From assembly GCA_015179125.1 (NCBI GenBank), contig WHVA01000350.1:59692-123691 (forward strand): a DNA stretch of 64,000 nt. The letters are read 5' to 3'. This DNA is from Gautieria morchelliformis. Its lineage: Eukaryota; Basidiomycota; Agaricomycetes; Gomphales; Gomphaceae. Under the pieces are notes generated by a model, which did not search any database, was not told the DNA's origin, and saw nothing but the letters and a program-made list of their open reading frames with translations. The translations under genes and the position numbers were made by a program. Shown one piece after another: positions 32,216 through 43,320 of this stretch (the first letter of the stretch is position 1; each line of letters opens with the position of its first letter).

Positions 32216-35200
32216 TCAGCGACAAGATGAGTTTCCTGTCATTAGTGACAGGCACGCACATAATTTCACGTGCCCATCCCGGATGCCGGTAGCGAACATC
32301 CCCCCCGTCTGGCTCACGTCGACAGACCAAACTACAGGTGGGTGCATACACACATACATTGAGCAACCAGAAATGAGTCGCACGCACTCATGATACAAAT
32401 GCGCTGGGACGTACCGGAATCCTTGTGTCCATGCAGTATGAGGAGCAGTGCTTCCCCTGTGCGCAGGTCCCAGAACCGCACGCTCCGGTCATCCGAACCC
32501 GAGACAACCCACTGGTTATCGTGGGATACGGCGATGGAGTGCACCGCATCCTATATTCACAGTAATGAGTATCACAATGAAGAGTGGAAGATTGTTAGAG
32601 AATCAAGCAAGATGATAGCAGGCTCCAACTGCATAAGGAGCTAGTGTACAACGCATAGAAAACTAATGAACCGTATGATGTCAACATGACGTCGCTCGCA
32701 TTCCAACACACCTCCTCGAGCGACGGCTTCTCGAGTGACAGAAAGTCGAAATGTAATTAGAATAAAGAAGCTGCGATTTTATCGCCCGTTTCCTCCTTCT
32801 TCGGTTCTGGACAATTGGACTTGTAATGACCTGGTCGTCCTGTTTCTTCATATACAGGAATTCACGGCGAAGGGAAAGGCGGGTCGCAAATCCGCAAGCG
32901 CAATGGACTTGTTCAAGGTTCTCCCAAATCTCCGTTGGGTTACTGAACCGAGCATGAGGAAGCTGGGACGGTTCAATGTGGAGAATGATTTTCGTGCGGG
33001 CCACTTGTTGCTTCTTAACATAAGCACAAATGGCCTGGAGCTGTCAGTGCCCATGGGGCGACGCTCAGTCCCATCAACCACATCCCAAAGGTCCTTCTCA
33101 ATGAGCAGGGCCTCCATCATATAACGCCAGTCCACATAATTCTTTTCATTCAGCTTCTCAAACTGAGTCTCCGGCATGATTGCAAGTGATTTGAGCTTTC
33201 AGTAGGCTCAACAATGGTGCACGCTTTCGGCAGGCGTGACTTTCAACAATTGAGCTTTTGGTAGGCTCAACAACAGTGCACGCTTTCGATAGGCGTGTCT
33301 TTCGATGCATGAGCACGCTTTCGTTAGGCGCGATTTTCGAGTGTCGACTTGGGCCTCGACAGGCAAGGGGAGCACGCAGTTGTGTTAGATAATCAAGCAA
33401 GGTGATAGCAGGTTCCAACTGCGTAAGGAGCTAGTGTACAACGCGTATAAAACTAATGAACTGTATGATGTCAACATGACGTCGCTCACATTCCAACAAA
33501 GATTTACAAGCACCAACAGTGCGCAAAGGAGAATAAAAGGAAGCAGAAGTAGAGTGGCCTGCCACGCACCATATGTCCCATAAACTCAACCGTACACACA
33601 CACAAACCATCGTTCTCCCCACTCTTCTCTGCGGCTGAGGCCGCGTCATCTGTACCGACTTCATACCCCCTCTGCGCACTCTTTAGCAATGGCCCCAAAT
33701 CCCAGTGCTTCACTGTCTGGTCCCAGCTCCCACTTACAACACCCTTTCCATCCGGTGTGAACACCACGCTGGACACGCCATCAGTGTGACCAACGAGGTG
33801 ATTGATGAGTTGCCCTGTCTGAACATCCCAGAGACGCATGATACTGTCGCGGTAGCCTGCAGCAACTAGGCACCCATTGGGAGAGATGGCAACAGATAAT
33901 TTGTTGCAGCGCTACATATTGCAAGCCAAAACCAACCATACCCAGGTGTGAACACACGGCATAAGCACATCAGCACAACAGCACAACAAGGTGCATCAAC
34001 ATGCCATACACAACAATAGATGATAACACACACATGCGCTGGTCCTATGACTGACAGCCTCTTGTGCTGCCTGGTCCCCATGTTCCAGATGCACACAGTG
34101 CTGTCCCAGGCACCAGAAATGAGGAGGCAGCCATCACATGAGACATCAAGGGAGGTAACATAATCCTTATGACCCTCAAAGGTGGAGAGGATGTGCTTGC
34201 TGGCAATGTCCCATATCTGACGGTGGTGTGTGGTCACAGGGTACATGGATTGCAAGGGATAAATACGCAGGTGAAAGGAAACACATAGTCCATGGACGAT
34301 TGTATTGTAGGAGTCAAGAAGTAGGCAATGGGGTAAATGATGTGTCAGCCAATGATGTGAGGAAACACGCACTTGTCATGACCGGTTTATTTCTCCTACC
34401 CCGTTACCTTCATGATCCCCCTCGTCACTCCCTAGCATCTTCGTCAGAGTTCGCCGCACCTACCGACCACTTCTCCTCTACACCCACTCTACTCGTTGTT
34501 CGCCCCATCCTCCGAACCGCTATTCGCTGCTCGCCCATTTCGTGAGCAGGCACGCCATCAAATATGATCGATACCAGTCACCCGGCATGATGGTTCATCA
34601 TTGGCCCCATCGTCTTCTTAATCCAACCCCATTGGGTGTTCGTATGGTCAAGGTGTGTTCGCAGGGCGTTCCTTCCATAGGTCGTGCGGGATCAACCCAG
34701 TAAACGAAGATTCCGTGCAGGGTAGCATGTATGCGGGTCCCAAGACATGGCTTTGTCCATAAGTGCTTTCGCCCCCTTTACTCTCCGTCGTTTCACGTTC
34801 GCATTCTTCCCTCACTCTATTGTATGTTTATTCCATCTCCTTAGTATCATGACTGCACACCCCTATCTAACCCTGACTCTTGACGGCCCCTTTCCTATTC
34901 GATGATACCGTACGAGCATTCGATATAAGTAGTTTACATTCACATGTATATTCTCCAGTTCAATTATCATACGTTGTCCATCTTGTGCAAACTTGACCTC
35001 GCTGTGATCATCGTCTTGAGCCTCTCCTTGAAGATTTCTATCTTCAACCAGCCAAGGACTTAGGCATCACTGGTGAGCTCTCATACTTCATCTTTGTTAC
35101 CTTAGCCTTCAAACTACTTTCTGTGCTGTTGGCGAAGGGCTCCGAAGGAGCACCTTCGCCAGCGAAGGGACCGTCGAAACTTAGACAGCCCTTCCGCGAT

Positions 35201-36452
35201 ATCTTGCACGTTACGTCGTCAAGTGCTGCGAGCTGTTTCGCTACGACTGTAGACAGGGCGAGCCCCGTTCGGGCAACCTCTTTGTTTCGTGAACATTCAT
35301 CGGTTCACTTATTCGCCGAACGGCATACTTATTCGCACAAGTTATTCGGGCATTCGTTGTGTTCACTAATACACGATATTAACGCCTAAAAACCAATCTT
35401 GACAGCACTCTAATCTTGCCATCGGTACCGCCTGTCGCAAGGAGTGTCCCATTGGGGCTGAAACACATGATTTCAATGCGGATGTGGCCGAACATGGTAT
35501 TACAAATGAGCACACTGGGGCAAGTGTGGTCAATGTGTGGGCAAGATGAAGGCAGAAGGGAGAGGAGATAAAGTGAAATAGGGAATGGGCTACCACTCAC
35601 CATGTCCTTACCGTGGTGGTTGTGTCATATATCTGCGCAGACTGTTTACACCCAGTTGCAAGGTAGTGCCCGTCGGCTGAGAAGCAGATGGATGATATAT
35701 GGCTGGAAGGTGCAAGGTTAGTATAGAATGGCCAGACAGAGGGATGAAGCTTGATCCAGCCATAAAACTCAACAAAACAAAACAAAACAAAGGGCCCAAA
35801 TCAGCTTGGCCATGACAACTGACCACCTTTCATGATCATGCTCCAATGCATGCACCAAATCAACATCTACTCGACACTGCAGGTCATGCTTGCTGAGAGT
35901 GGCCACCCATCCTGCTCCCTGTTATCAAAGAGGGGAATGAGCACATGGGGGAGTGGAAAGATGTCTAGTACAGGGCTGGGAATGCACCAACTTCAACTCC
36001 GGCAATGTCATATTTGGATTCACCTTAGGGACCAGCACAGCCATCTTGAGCCGCAATGAGACAATCTCATCAAGACCATTAACAACTGCCCCCTGCAGTG
36101 CACCACAATACCTTCCTCCTTGAGCATTGAGATTGGCACCCTTCTCTATGAGCAGCTGAACAGTACTATGGGGACCCTCTACCGCCGCCGCCTGCAGTGC
36201 ACTCCCATAGCGTCCTCCCTGCACATTCACATCCACACCCTTCTCTATGAGCAACCGGACTGCTGTATCATGACCCTGTGATGCCACCGACTTCAGGGCA
36301 CTCCCATAGTGTCCTCCCTGCACATTCACATCTGCACCCTTCTCTACGAGCAAAAGGACAATTGTATCATGACCCCGTGAGGCCGCCGCCTCCAGCACAC
36401 TCCCATAGTGTCCTCCCTGCATATTCACATCTGTGCCCTGTGCTATGAGCAA
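32216..36452 (-). CDS. Ankyrin-repeat / Tup1-like WD40 fusion gene, minus-strand copy
   Basis: Deduced exons, in transcription order: 36452-36024, 35918-35827, 35702-35601, 35514-35409, 34216-34034, 33911-33570, 32550-32415, 32331-32216. The first encodes about 4.5 ankyrin repeats (LLIEKGADVNVQGGHYGSAL). The second gives GWVATLSKHDLQCRVDVDLV, the stretch preceding the propeller in Tup1. Then come seven blades: FSADGHYLATGCKQSAQIYD, FSPNGTLLATGGTDGKIR, SGAWDSTVCIWN, AAGYRDSIMRLWD, SGSWDQTVKHWD, SGSDDRSVRFWD and ATGIRDGHVKLC. All GT...AG introns keep frame and I see no stop within these exons. Two elements (34374-35404, 32593-33498) sit in introns. NACHT exons at 43321-44645 lie upstream in the same direction, separated by transposons, so the 5' part is probably disconnected. 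Related to Tup1 corepressor propellers and NACHT-ankyrin receptors; biological role unknown. Confidence 0.8.
32593..33498 (-). mobile_element. Short non-autonomous Copia (TRIM-like), TSD AAGAT
   Basis: Two 116-bp LTRs (32593-32708 and 33383-33498, TGTTAGA...CCAACA) flank 674 bp. AAGAT flanks the element at 32588-32592 and 33499-33503. It lies inside the intron between blades 5 and 6 of the Tup1-like gene. The internal part has only a gag fragment and a run of imperfect repeats built on GAGCTTTCAGTAGGCTCAAC and GCACGCTTTCG (33185-33340). Confidence 0.92.
32848..33177 (-). pseudogene. Copia gag fragment inside the TRIM-like element
   Basis: The N-terminus reads MPETQFEKLNEKNYVDWRYM followed by LLIEKDLWDVVDG, the standard opening of Copia Gag (UBN2). 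The frame breaks soon after, and matching gag-like codons continue in other frames (TRALWENLE-type words near 32900). Not functional. Confidence 0.8.
34374..35404 (+). mobile_element. Solo LTR, family A, TSD GCACT
   Basis: TGTCATGACCGG...AATCTTGACA, 1031 bp, GCACT at 34369-34373 and 35405-35409. It is inserted exactly over the 5' splice site after blade 2 of the minus-strand Tup1-like gene; the duplicated bases include the last exon base and the first four intron bases. Nearly the same length as the Gypsy-2 LTRs. Confidence 0.95.
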
Positions 36453-36605
36453 CTGTTTTGGAACCCTTCAAGACTTTGGTGTTATTGCTAACACTTCAAT
36501 CTATCAGAACATGTCGTTTACGAGACTCAAAGAATATTAAACAATGCTGCAGCACAACTCTGGAAATAATTTAATATTTGTACCTTGGTTGCAATCCGCG
36601 TAAAA

Positions 36606-36656
36606 ACTAGTCCAAGTTAATACGGATGGAAGGCAATGTGTGTCTTAGCAGCACTG
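36606..36656 (-). repeat. Remnant of a Gypsy-1-type LTR end
   Basis: Reverse complement of about 7066-7119, with two or so differences, followed by the same 146 bp of intron up to the ankyrin exon. It is cut off at 36656 by the LTR that starts at 36657. Confidence 0.85.
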
Positions 36657-37930
36657 TGTCATGACGCGTTTATTTCCCATACTCAGATGCTCAGTTTTCC
36701 TATTTTCTCACTCCACCTTCGTGTTCTTTCCGATCGCCATTGCCATGTTTGGCAACCAATTCTTGCTGTTCGCACCAATTACCATAGCCACGCCATGAAA
36801 CGCACGATCGACGTCTTTGGACTGACTTGGCAGTCATCGCTGGGTCTACCACCTCCTCTGTGCAACCCTCTTCCGATGGCGTTCAGGTGATTGGATTGTC
36901 ATGACCTGTGTATTTCCTGCACCTTGTTATCCCCATTTCCCATTTCGCTACTCCTCCTCCGTGTTCGCTCGTCTTCGCCCTCCACCTCGACCACTCCTGC
37001 CCTATGTCATCTCCGCTGGCCCTTCCTCGCATTTCGCCGAACGGCCATTTGCTGCTCGCATCATTCGCCAACAGGCACACCATCAAACCACGATCGACAT
37101 CCTGATCTGGCAGAATGGCTCGTCAGTAACTCCATCAGCTTCTTGATCCAACCCCCTTTTGGTGTTCATATGAGCAGGGTGCGTTCGCGGGACGTCCTAC
37201 CCGTAGGTCGTGTGGGATCAACCCAGTAGATGAAGAACCCATGCAGGGCAGGGTATATGCGGGCCCCAAGACATGATTTAATACATAGGTGTCTTCGCCA
37301 CCTTCACCCTCCGTCGTTTCATGTTCCCCCTCTTCTCTCATTCTATTGTATGTTTATTTCATCTATGTTGTATCATGACTGCGCACCCCTATCCAACCCT
37401 GACTGACAACGGCCTCTTTCCTATTCGATGATACCTTACGAGCATTCAATATAAGTAGTTTACATTCGCATGTATATTCCCCAGTTCAATTATCATACGT
37501 CGTTCATCTTGTGAAAATTTGACCTCGCTGTGGTCATCGTCTTAAGCCTTCTCTTGGAGACTTCTATCTTCGGCTAGCAGAGGACTTAGGCATCACTGGT
37601 GAGTTCTCATACTTCATCTTCATTACCCTAGCCTTCGAACCATTTTCTGCACTGTTGGTGAAGGGCTCTGAAGGAGCACCTTCGCCGGAGAAGGGATTGT
37701 CGAAACTTAGACAGCCCTTTCATGAGACCTTGCACGTTACATCGTCAGGTGCCATGGGCTATTTCGCCACGGCTGTAGATAGGGTGAGCCCCATTCGGGC
37801 AACCCTCTTACCTTGTGAACATTCGTTGGTTCATCTATTCGCCGAACAGCATACCTATTCGCACAAGTTATTCGGGCATTCGCTGTGTTCACTAATACAT
37901 GATATTAACGCCTAAAAACCAATCTTGACA
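36657..37930 (+). mobile_element. Solo LTR, family B (long variant), no clear TSD
   Basis: TGTCATGACGCG...AATCTTGACA, 1274 bp. The first 240 bp are an extension; at 36898 a second LTR-like start (TTGTCATGACC) begins the part shared with family A. Flanks are CACTG and GAGTG, which do not match, so a recombination or deletion joined two different insertions here. Confidence 0.85.
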
Positions 37931-38020
37931 GAGTGTAGCCTAGAAATATTAATACAACCTTTCTTGAGGACATTTGAAACTAATTAACTACCTAGTAAAT
38001 GTTCATAAATAGGTAGCTAC

Positions 38021-38181
38021 TTTGTGGACGATCCCTAACACGACGCCAACCTCTACTCAGAAGGCAACACCTACGAGAAAGCGTACAAGGGACTGAGGGA
38101 GATGCTGCTCAAGGAGGGGGGGGGCGACAGAGTGGACGCTGACCCACCACTCCGGATTCGAAAAGTCCAAGTTCACGATAG
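38021..38181 (+). pseudogene. LINE RT catalytic region fragment
   Basis: FVDD at 38021-38032 followed by LYSEGNTYEKAYKGLREMLL, then a frameshift in a nine-G run (about 38118) into TEWTLTHHSGFEKSKF. These are the palm-to-thumb motifs of a LINE RT. A stop follows the catalytic box almost at once, so it is dead. Confidence 0.75.
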
Positions 38182-39211
38182 TGTCAAGATTGGTTTTTAG
38201 GCGTTAATATCATGTATTAGTGAACACAGCGAATGCCCGAATAACTTGTGCAAATAAGTATGCCATTCGGCGAATAAGTGAACCGATGAACATTCATGAA
38301 ACAAGAGGGTTGCCCGAACGGGGCTCGCCCTATCTACAGTCGTAGCGAAATAGCTCGCAGTACTTGACGACGTAACATGCAAGGTATCGTGGAAGGGCTG
38401 TCTAAGTTTCGACGGTCCTTTGCTGGCGAAGGTGCTCCTTCAGAGCCCTTCGCCAACAGCACAGAAAGTAGTTTGAAGGCTAAGGTAATGAAGATGAAGT
38501 ATGAGAACTCACCCGTGATGCCTAAGTCCTTGGCTGGTTGAAGATAGAAATCTTCAAGGGGAGGCTCAAGACGATGATCACAGCGAGGTCAAGTTTGCAC
38601 AAGATGGACGACGTATGATAATTGAACTGGGGAATATACATACGAATGGCAACTACTTATATTGAATGCTCGTAAGGTATCAGCGAATAGGAAAGAGGAC
38701 GTCACAGGTCAGGGTTGGATAGGGGTGCGCAGTCATGATACTAGGTAGATGGAATAAACATACAATAGAGTGAGGGGAGAATGCGAACATGAAACGACGG
38801 AGAGTAAAAGGAGCGAAGGCACTTATGGACAAAACCATGTCTTGGGACCCGCATACATGCTACCCTGCACGGGCTCTTCGTTTACTGGGTTGATCCCGCA
38901 TGGCCTATGGAAGAGACGTCCTGCGATCACACTTTGGCCATAGGAACACCCAATGGGGTTGGATTAAGAAGATGATGGGGTTAATGATGAACCATCATTC
39001 CGGGTGAATGGTATCGATCATATTTGATGGCGTGCCTGCTGATGAAATGTGCGAGCAGCGAATAGCGGTTCGGAGAATGGAGCGAACAGCGGATAGAGTG
39101 GACGTAGAGGGGAAGTGGTTGGTAGGTGCGGCGAACTCTGGCGAAGATGCTAGGGAGTGACGAGGGGGAACATAGAGGTAGCGCGGTAGGAGAAATACAC
39201 CGGTCATGACA
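38182..39211 (-). mobile_element. Solo LTR, family A, TSD GATAG
   Basis: TGTCAAGATTGG...GGTCATGACA, 1030 bp, flanked by GATAG at 38177-38181 and 39212-39216. Inserted in the LINE RT. Confidence 0.95.
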
Positions 39212-39412
39212 GATAGTAGGGTTTTCAAGACGCTGAACGGGAGACCCTGCGAGACCAGACAAAACCAAGCACGACATAAGACCCGACTTCACGTACAAGG
39301 ACGCCATCGTCCAGCCAACATCAGCACACAAGTTCTTAGGAGTCTTCTTGGACGAGGAGCTGTGATGGAAGGTTCAGGCTGAGAAGGCAGTGGCGAAAGC
39401 GGCTAAGTGGAC

Positions 39413-41391
39413 TGTCAAGATTGGTTTTCAGGCATTAATATTGTGTATTAGTGAACACAGCGAATGCCCGAATAACTTGTGCGAATAAGTATGCCGTTCG
39501 GCGAATAGGTGAACCAATGAATGTTCACAAGGTAAGAGGGTTGCCTGAACGGGGATCACCCTATCTACAGTCGTAGTGAAATAGCCCGTGGCTCTTGACG
39601 ATGTAACATGCAAGGTCTCATGGAAGGGCTGTCTAAGTCTTGACAATCCCTTCGCCAGCAGCACAGAAAATGGTTCAAAGGCTAAGGTAACGAAGATGAA
39701 GTATGAGAACTCCAGTGGCGCCTAAGTCCTCTGCTAATAGAAGATGGAAATCTCCAAGAGAAGGCTTAAGACGATGGCCACAGCAAGGTCAAGTTTGCAC
39801 AAGATGAACGACATATGATAATTGAACTGGGGAATATACATGCGAATGTAAACTACTTATAGCGAATGCTCGTAAGGTATCAGCGAATAGGAAAGAGGCC
39901 GTCACGAGTCAGGGTTGTAGTGTTGTTTATAGTTCAGTTCAGTTCAATTCAGTTCACAAACCGGTTCATGGTTTTGGGTCATGACCCAGCTCCAGCTCAG
40001 CTCATGTGCCAGTTCAGCTCATGAACCGGTCCTGAGCCAGTTCTGAACCAGTTCAATGCCGGTTTAACTCTAAATGATTTATTTTTTAATTCTACTAATA
40101 TTTGGCTACTTTAAGGTCATATTCATTTATTTTTGACGTCTAACTAACTAAATTAAAAGGGGAATGACTCCTGCAAGGGCAGGAGTCATTGTGTGGAGTG
40201 AGAAAACAGCGTGGCCTTATGTAGACCGCGCTGTTTGTTGATCTTTGCAAGTCATGTGACCTGCGATGGTCAACGAAACAGCGACATTCGCTGGTCACGT
40301 GACTTGCAAACAGGGTGTTCTTTATAAGGCTGCACTGTTTGCTCATTTCACACAACGACTCCTGCCCTTGCAGGAGTCATTCCCCTTTTTATTTAGTTAG
40401 TTAGATGTCAAAAATAAATAATTATGACCTTAAAGTAGCCAAATATTAGTAGAATTAAAAAATAAATCATTTAGATATATAATAGTATTGAACCGGTTCA
40501 GAACCGGTTCATGATTGATTCAGACTGATCTAAGGAATGGAGAGGATGCCAGTTCCAGGTTCGGTTCAAATACCAGTTCAGCTCAATGAACTGAACTGGG
40601 ACTGAACTGGTATGGATCAATTCAAGCTGAACTGTAAACAACACTACAGGGTTGGATAGGGGTGCGCAGTCATGATACAACATAGATGAAATAAACATAC
40701 AATAGAATCAGAGAAGAGGGAGAACATGAAATGACGGAGAGTGAAGGTGGCGAAGACACCTGTGTACGAAATCATGTCTTGGGGCCCGCATATACACTGC
40801 CCTGCACGGGTTCTTCATCTACTGGGTTGATCCCACATGACCCACGGGTAGGACATCCCGCGAACGCACCCTGCTCATATGAACACCAAAAGGGGGTTGG
40901 ATCGAGAAGCTGATGGAGTTACTGACGAGCCATTATGCCGGATAGGGATGTCGATCGTGATTTGATGGTGTGCCTGCTGGCGAATGATGTGAGTAGCGAA
41001 TGGTCGTCCGGTGAAATGCGAGGAAGGGTGAACAGAGGTGACATAGAGGAGGAGAGGTCGAGGTCGAGGGCGAAGCCGAGCGAACACTGGGGAGGAGTAG
41101 CGAAAGGGGAAATGGGGATAACAAGGTGCAGGAAATACACAGGTCATGACAATCCAATTACCAGAACACCATCGGAAGAGGGTCGCGCAGAGGAGGTGGT
41201 AGACCCAGCGATGACTGCCGAGTCAGTCCAAAGACGTCGATCGTGCGTTTGACGGTGTGGCTATGGTAATTGGCGTGAACAGCGAGAATTGGTTGCCGAA
41301 CATGACAATGGCGATCGGAACGAACACGAAGGTGGAGTGAGAAAATAGGAAAACTGAGCATCTGAGTATGGGAAATAAACGTGTCATGACA
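39413..41391 (-). mobile_element. Solo LTR, family B, TSD TGGAC, carrying a hAT-like element
   Basis: TGTCAAGATTGG...GTGTCATGACA, flanked by TGGAC at 39408-39412 and 41392-41396. Without the 729-bp element at 39918 and its duplicated 8 bp, the LTR is 1242 bp, the family-B length. Inserted in the same LINE, about 200 LINE bases downstream of the other LTR. Confidence 0.95.
39918..40646. mobile_element. hAT-like foldback MITE, TSD CAGGGTTG
   Basis: Terminal inverted repeats TAGTGTTGTTTA...TAAACAACACTA continue as related GTTCAGTTCAG-type repeats. The 8-bp duplication CAGGGTTG (39910-39917 and 40647-40654) is exact and typical of the hAT superfamily. The interior is a large palindrome: AT-rich arms, then GACTCCTGCAAGGGCAGGAGTC and its partner (about 40165-40190 and 40350-40375). 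No transposase, so non-autonomous. Confidence 0.92.
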
Positions 41392-41396
41392 TGGAC

Positions 41397-42783
41397 TTTA
41401 TTGGCTCGCAGACTAACTAAACCCTCCACAGGGGTTCGCGCAACATACATGAGGCAGCTATACAGCGCGGTGGCAATACCCAAATTCACGTACACTGCGG
41501 ATGTTTGGTACATGCTGGTGCAGAAGAACTGAGGGGAGGGGAGAGTGACAGGGTCTGTGGGAGTGGTGCGTAAGCTAACGTCTGTGCAGTGCATGGCTAC
41601 CGTCGCTATCACTGGAGCGATGCGCACAACCGCGAGCGACGTCCTGGAGGTCCTTGCCAACATCCAGCCAATAGAGCTCCTCCTTCTAGCCATCTGCTAC
41701 AAGGCTGCCAGCCATATTGCAACCCTCCCCAAGCCTCACCCTCTGCACCGTCCAGATCGCTCCTGCACCCGTCGCCTGGTAAAGAAGCACCCGGCACCGC
41801 TGCACAGGATCCTCCACCGCTTCAGCCTTGACCCGGACTCCCTCGAGGTCATCCAGCCCTTTGTCCATGCTCCCGACACTCCCAGGCTGTTTGTCACCGA
41901 GATAGTGGAGTTGAGGGAGGAGTCTAAGGAAGCGGACACTCAAAACACAGCGGATGCCAAGGTATACGCCGATGGGTCAGGACTAGAGGGAAACGCGGGG
42001 GCGGCGGCGGTACTATACAGGGCGGGAAGAAAGATGGCCAGGAGCTACTAAGTCGAGAAAAGGGCGTCAGGACAGCGTGCATACTCCTAGATAACCAGGG
42101 GGTAATACTGGCGGTAGGTAACATCAAGCCCAAGCCAGTGCAGCACGTCCTGGGACACATCCACGACATGGCCAACAGGAGGGTGACGCCCTCGCAGAGA
42201 TGCAACATGGGCCTCAAGATCTCGTGGATCTCGTGTCATGACGACGTGGAAGGCAATGAGGCCACAGACGCAGCAGCAAAGGGGGCAGCAGCTGGAGAGA
42301 GCAGTCAGATAAGTAGGCTCCCGCCCTTCCTAGTGACTGACGCGCTCCCACGCAGTCTGGCTGCCGTGAGGCAGGAGTTCAAGACAGGCAACAGGCACAG
42401 ATGGAGAGAGCAATGGAAAGCGTCGCCCCGGTATGGGAGGATGGCGAAGATCGATGACAGCCTGCCCTCACGCACCTACCTCAGAGACACGGCGGGCCTC
42501 ACTCGAGCGCAGAACAGCCTGATCACACAGTTACGCACAGACCACGCCCCGCCCAACAAACACCTCCATTGGGTCAAGCAGGTGCCGTCCCCACTGTGCC
42601 CGGCGTGCCACAGGGCCGACGAGACGGTCCACCATTTCCTCTTCGACTGCAGAACGCATGAGCATGCACATGACAGGTTGAGACAGAAGTTGGGCAGAAA
42701 GTCAGGGTCCATCAAGGAGCTTCTGGGTGCAAAGGTCTCGATGGAGATGCTGCTAAGATATGTAGTGACAATGGGCAGCTGAA
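41397..42783 (+). pseudogene. LINE RNase H and C-terminal zinc finger
   Basis: In order: thumb and connection residues (YMRQLYSAVAIPKF, then TSVQCMATVAITGAMRTT), RNase H (VYADGSGLEGNAGAAAVLYR, LDNQGVILAVGN, WISCHDDVEGNEATDAAAKG), and a C-terminal finger CPACHRADETVHHFLFDC near 42600. This order is typical of Tad1-clade LINEs. Stops at about 41531 and 42050 and a small deletion after ARSY make it inactive. Confidence 0.85.
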
Positions 42784-43320
42784 ATCGACATTCGGTGATG
42801 TTTCCCCGTCACCCACTTAAAAGCATAAGATAACTAGCTTGACAGAGATGCTAGAATACAAGCCGGCGGACAACACCACTGCACCATTGCGCGACCAAAA
42901 CCCACAAAAACACCTCCCCCACACCCTCGTGCAGCGACATGTACCGACTCATCGCAGCAAGACCAAGAAGAAGTCCACGGACCCCTTCTTCACCTTCGAC
43001 TGCGGCGCTCCCACATGTCGTGCCAGCCCACCTCTGCTGCCGAGCACTTAGAAAGCTAGACCACCCACACATTAGAACAACCAACAGGGGAACGGGAGTA
43101 CTTACCTCAAGAGAGGGGGGCGAGAAACGGCTCGAGGAGCCGGGCTGGCAGGGGGCATGGAGCTCTCAGTGCACTCGCCCACTTGAGGACGCAGTGGGAT
43201 GGGAGCCCTAGGGAGTGAGAGGGAAGGCACACCCAGTTTTAGTATGATGTGTGTAGCGACGAACATAGGCCTAGCCTGGGGTCGATTAAAATGATATAAA
43301 AAAAATAAAAAATAAAAAAC
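42784..43320 (+). other. LINE 3' untranslated region and A-rich tail
   Basis: No coding motifs. Ends with a run of A broken by T and C (about 43284-43320), the retroposition tail. The bases after 43320 are NACHT coding sequence on the other strand. Confidence 0.6.

Larger units (their letters stand above)
37931..43320 (+). mobile_element. LINE-1 of this window: 5'-truncated Tad1-like LINE, split by two solo LTRs
   Basis: Coding pieces at about 38021-38181, 39217-39412 and 41397-42783 join in order once the two LTRs and one copy each of GATAG and TGGAC are removed. They give the RT end, RNase H and a CCHC-type finger. The 3' end is an A-rich tail (about 43284-43320) abutting NACHT coding sequence at 43321. 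The first 90 bp (37931-38020) are AT-rich with a TAACTACCTA/TAGGTAGCTA hairpin and may not belong to the LINE. Confidence 0.85.
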
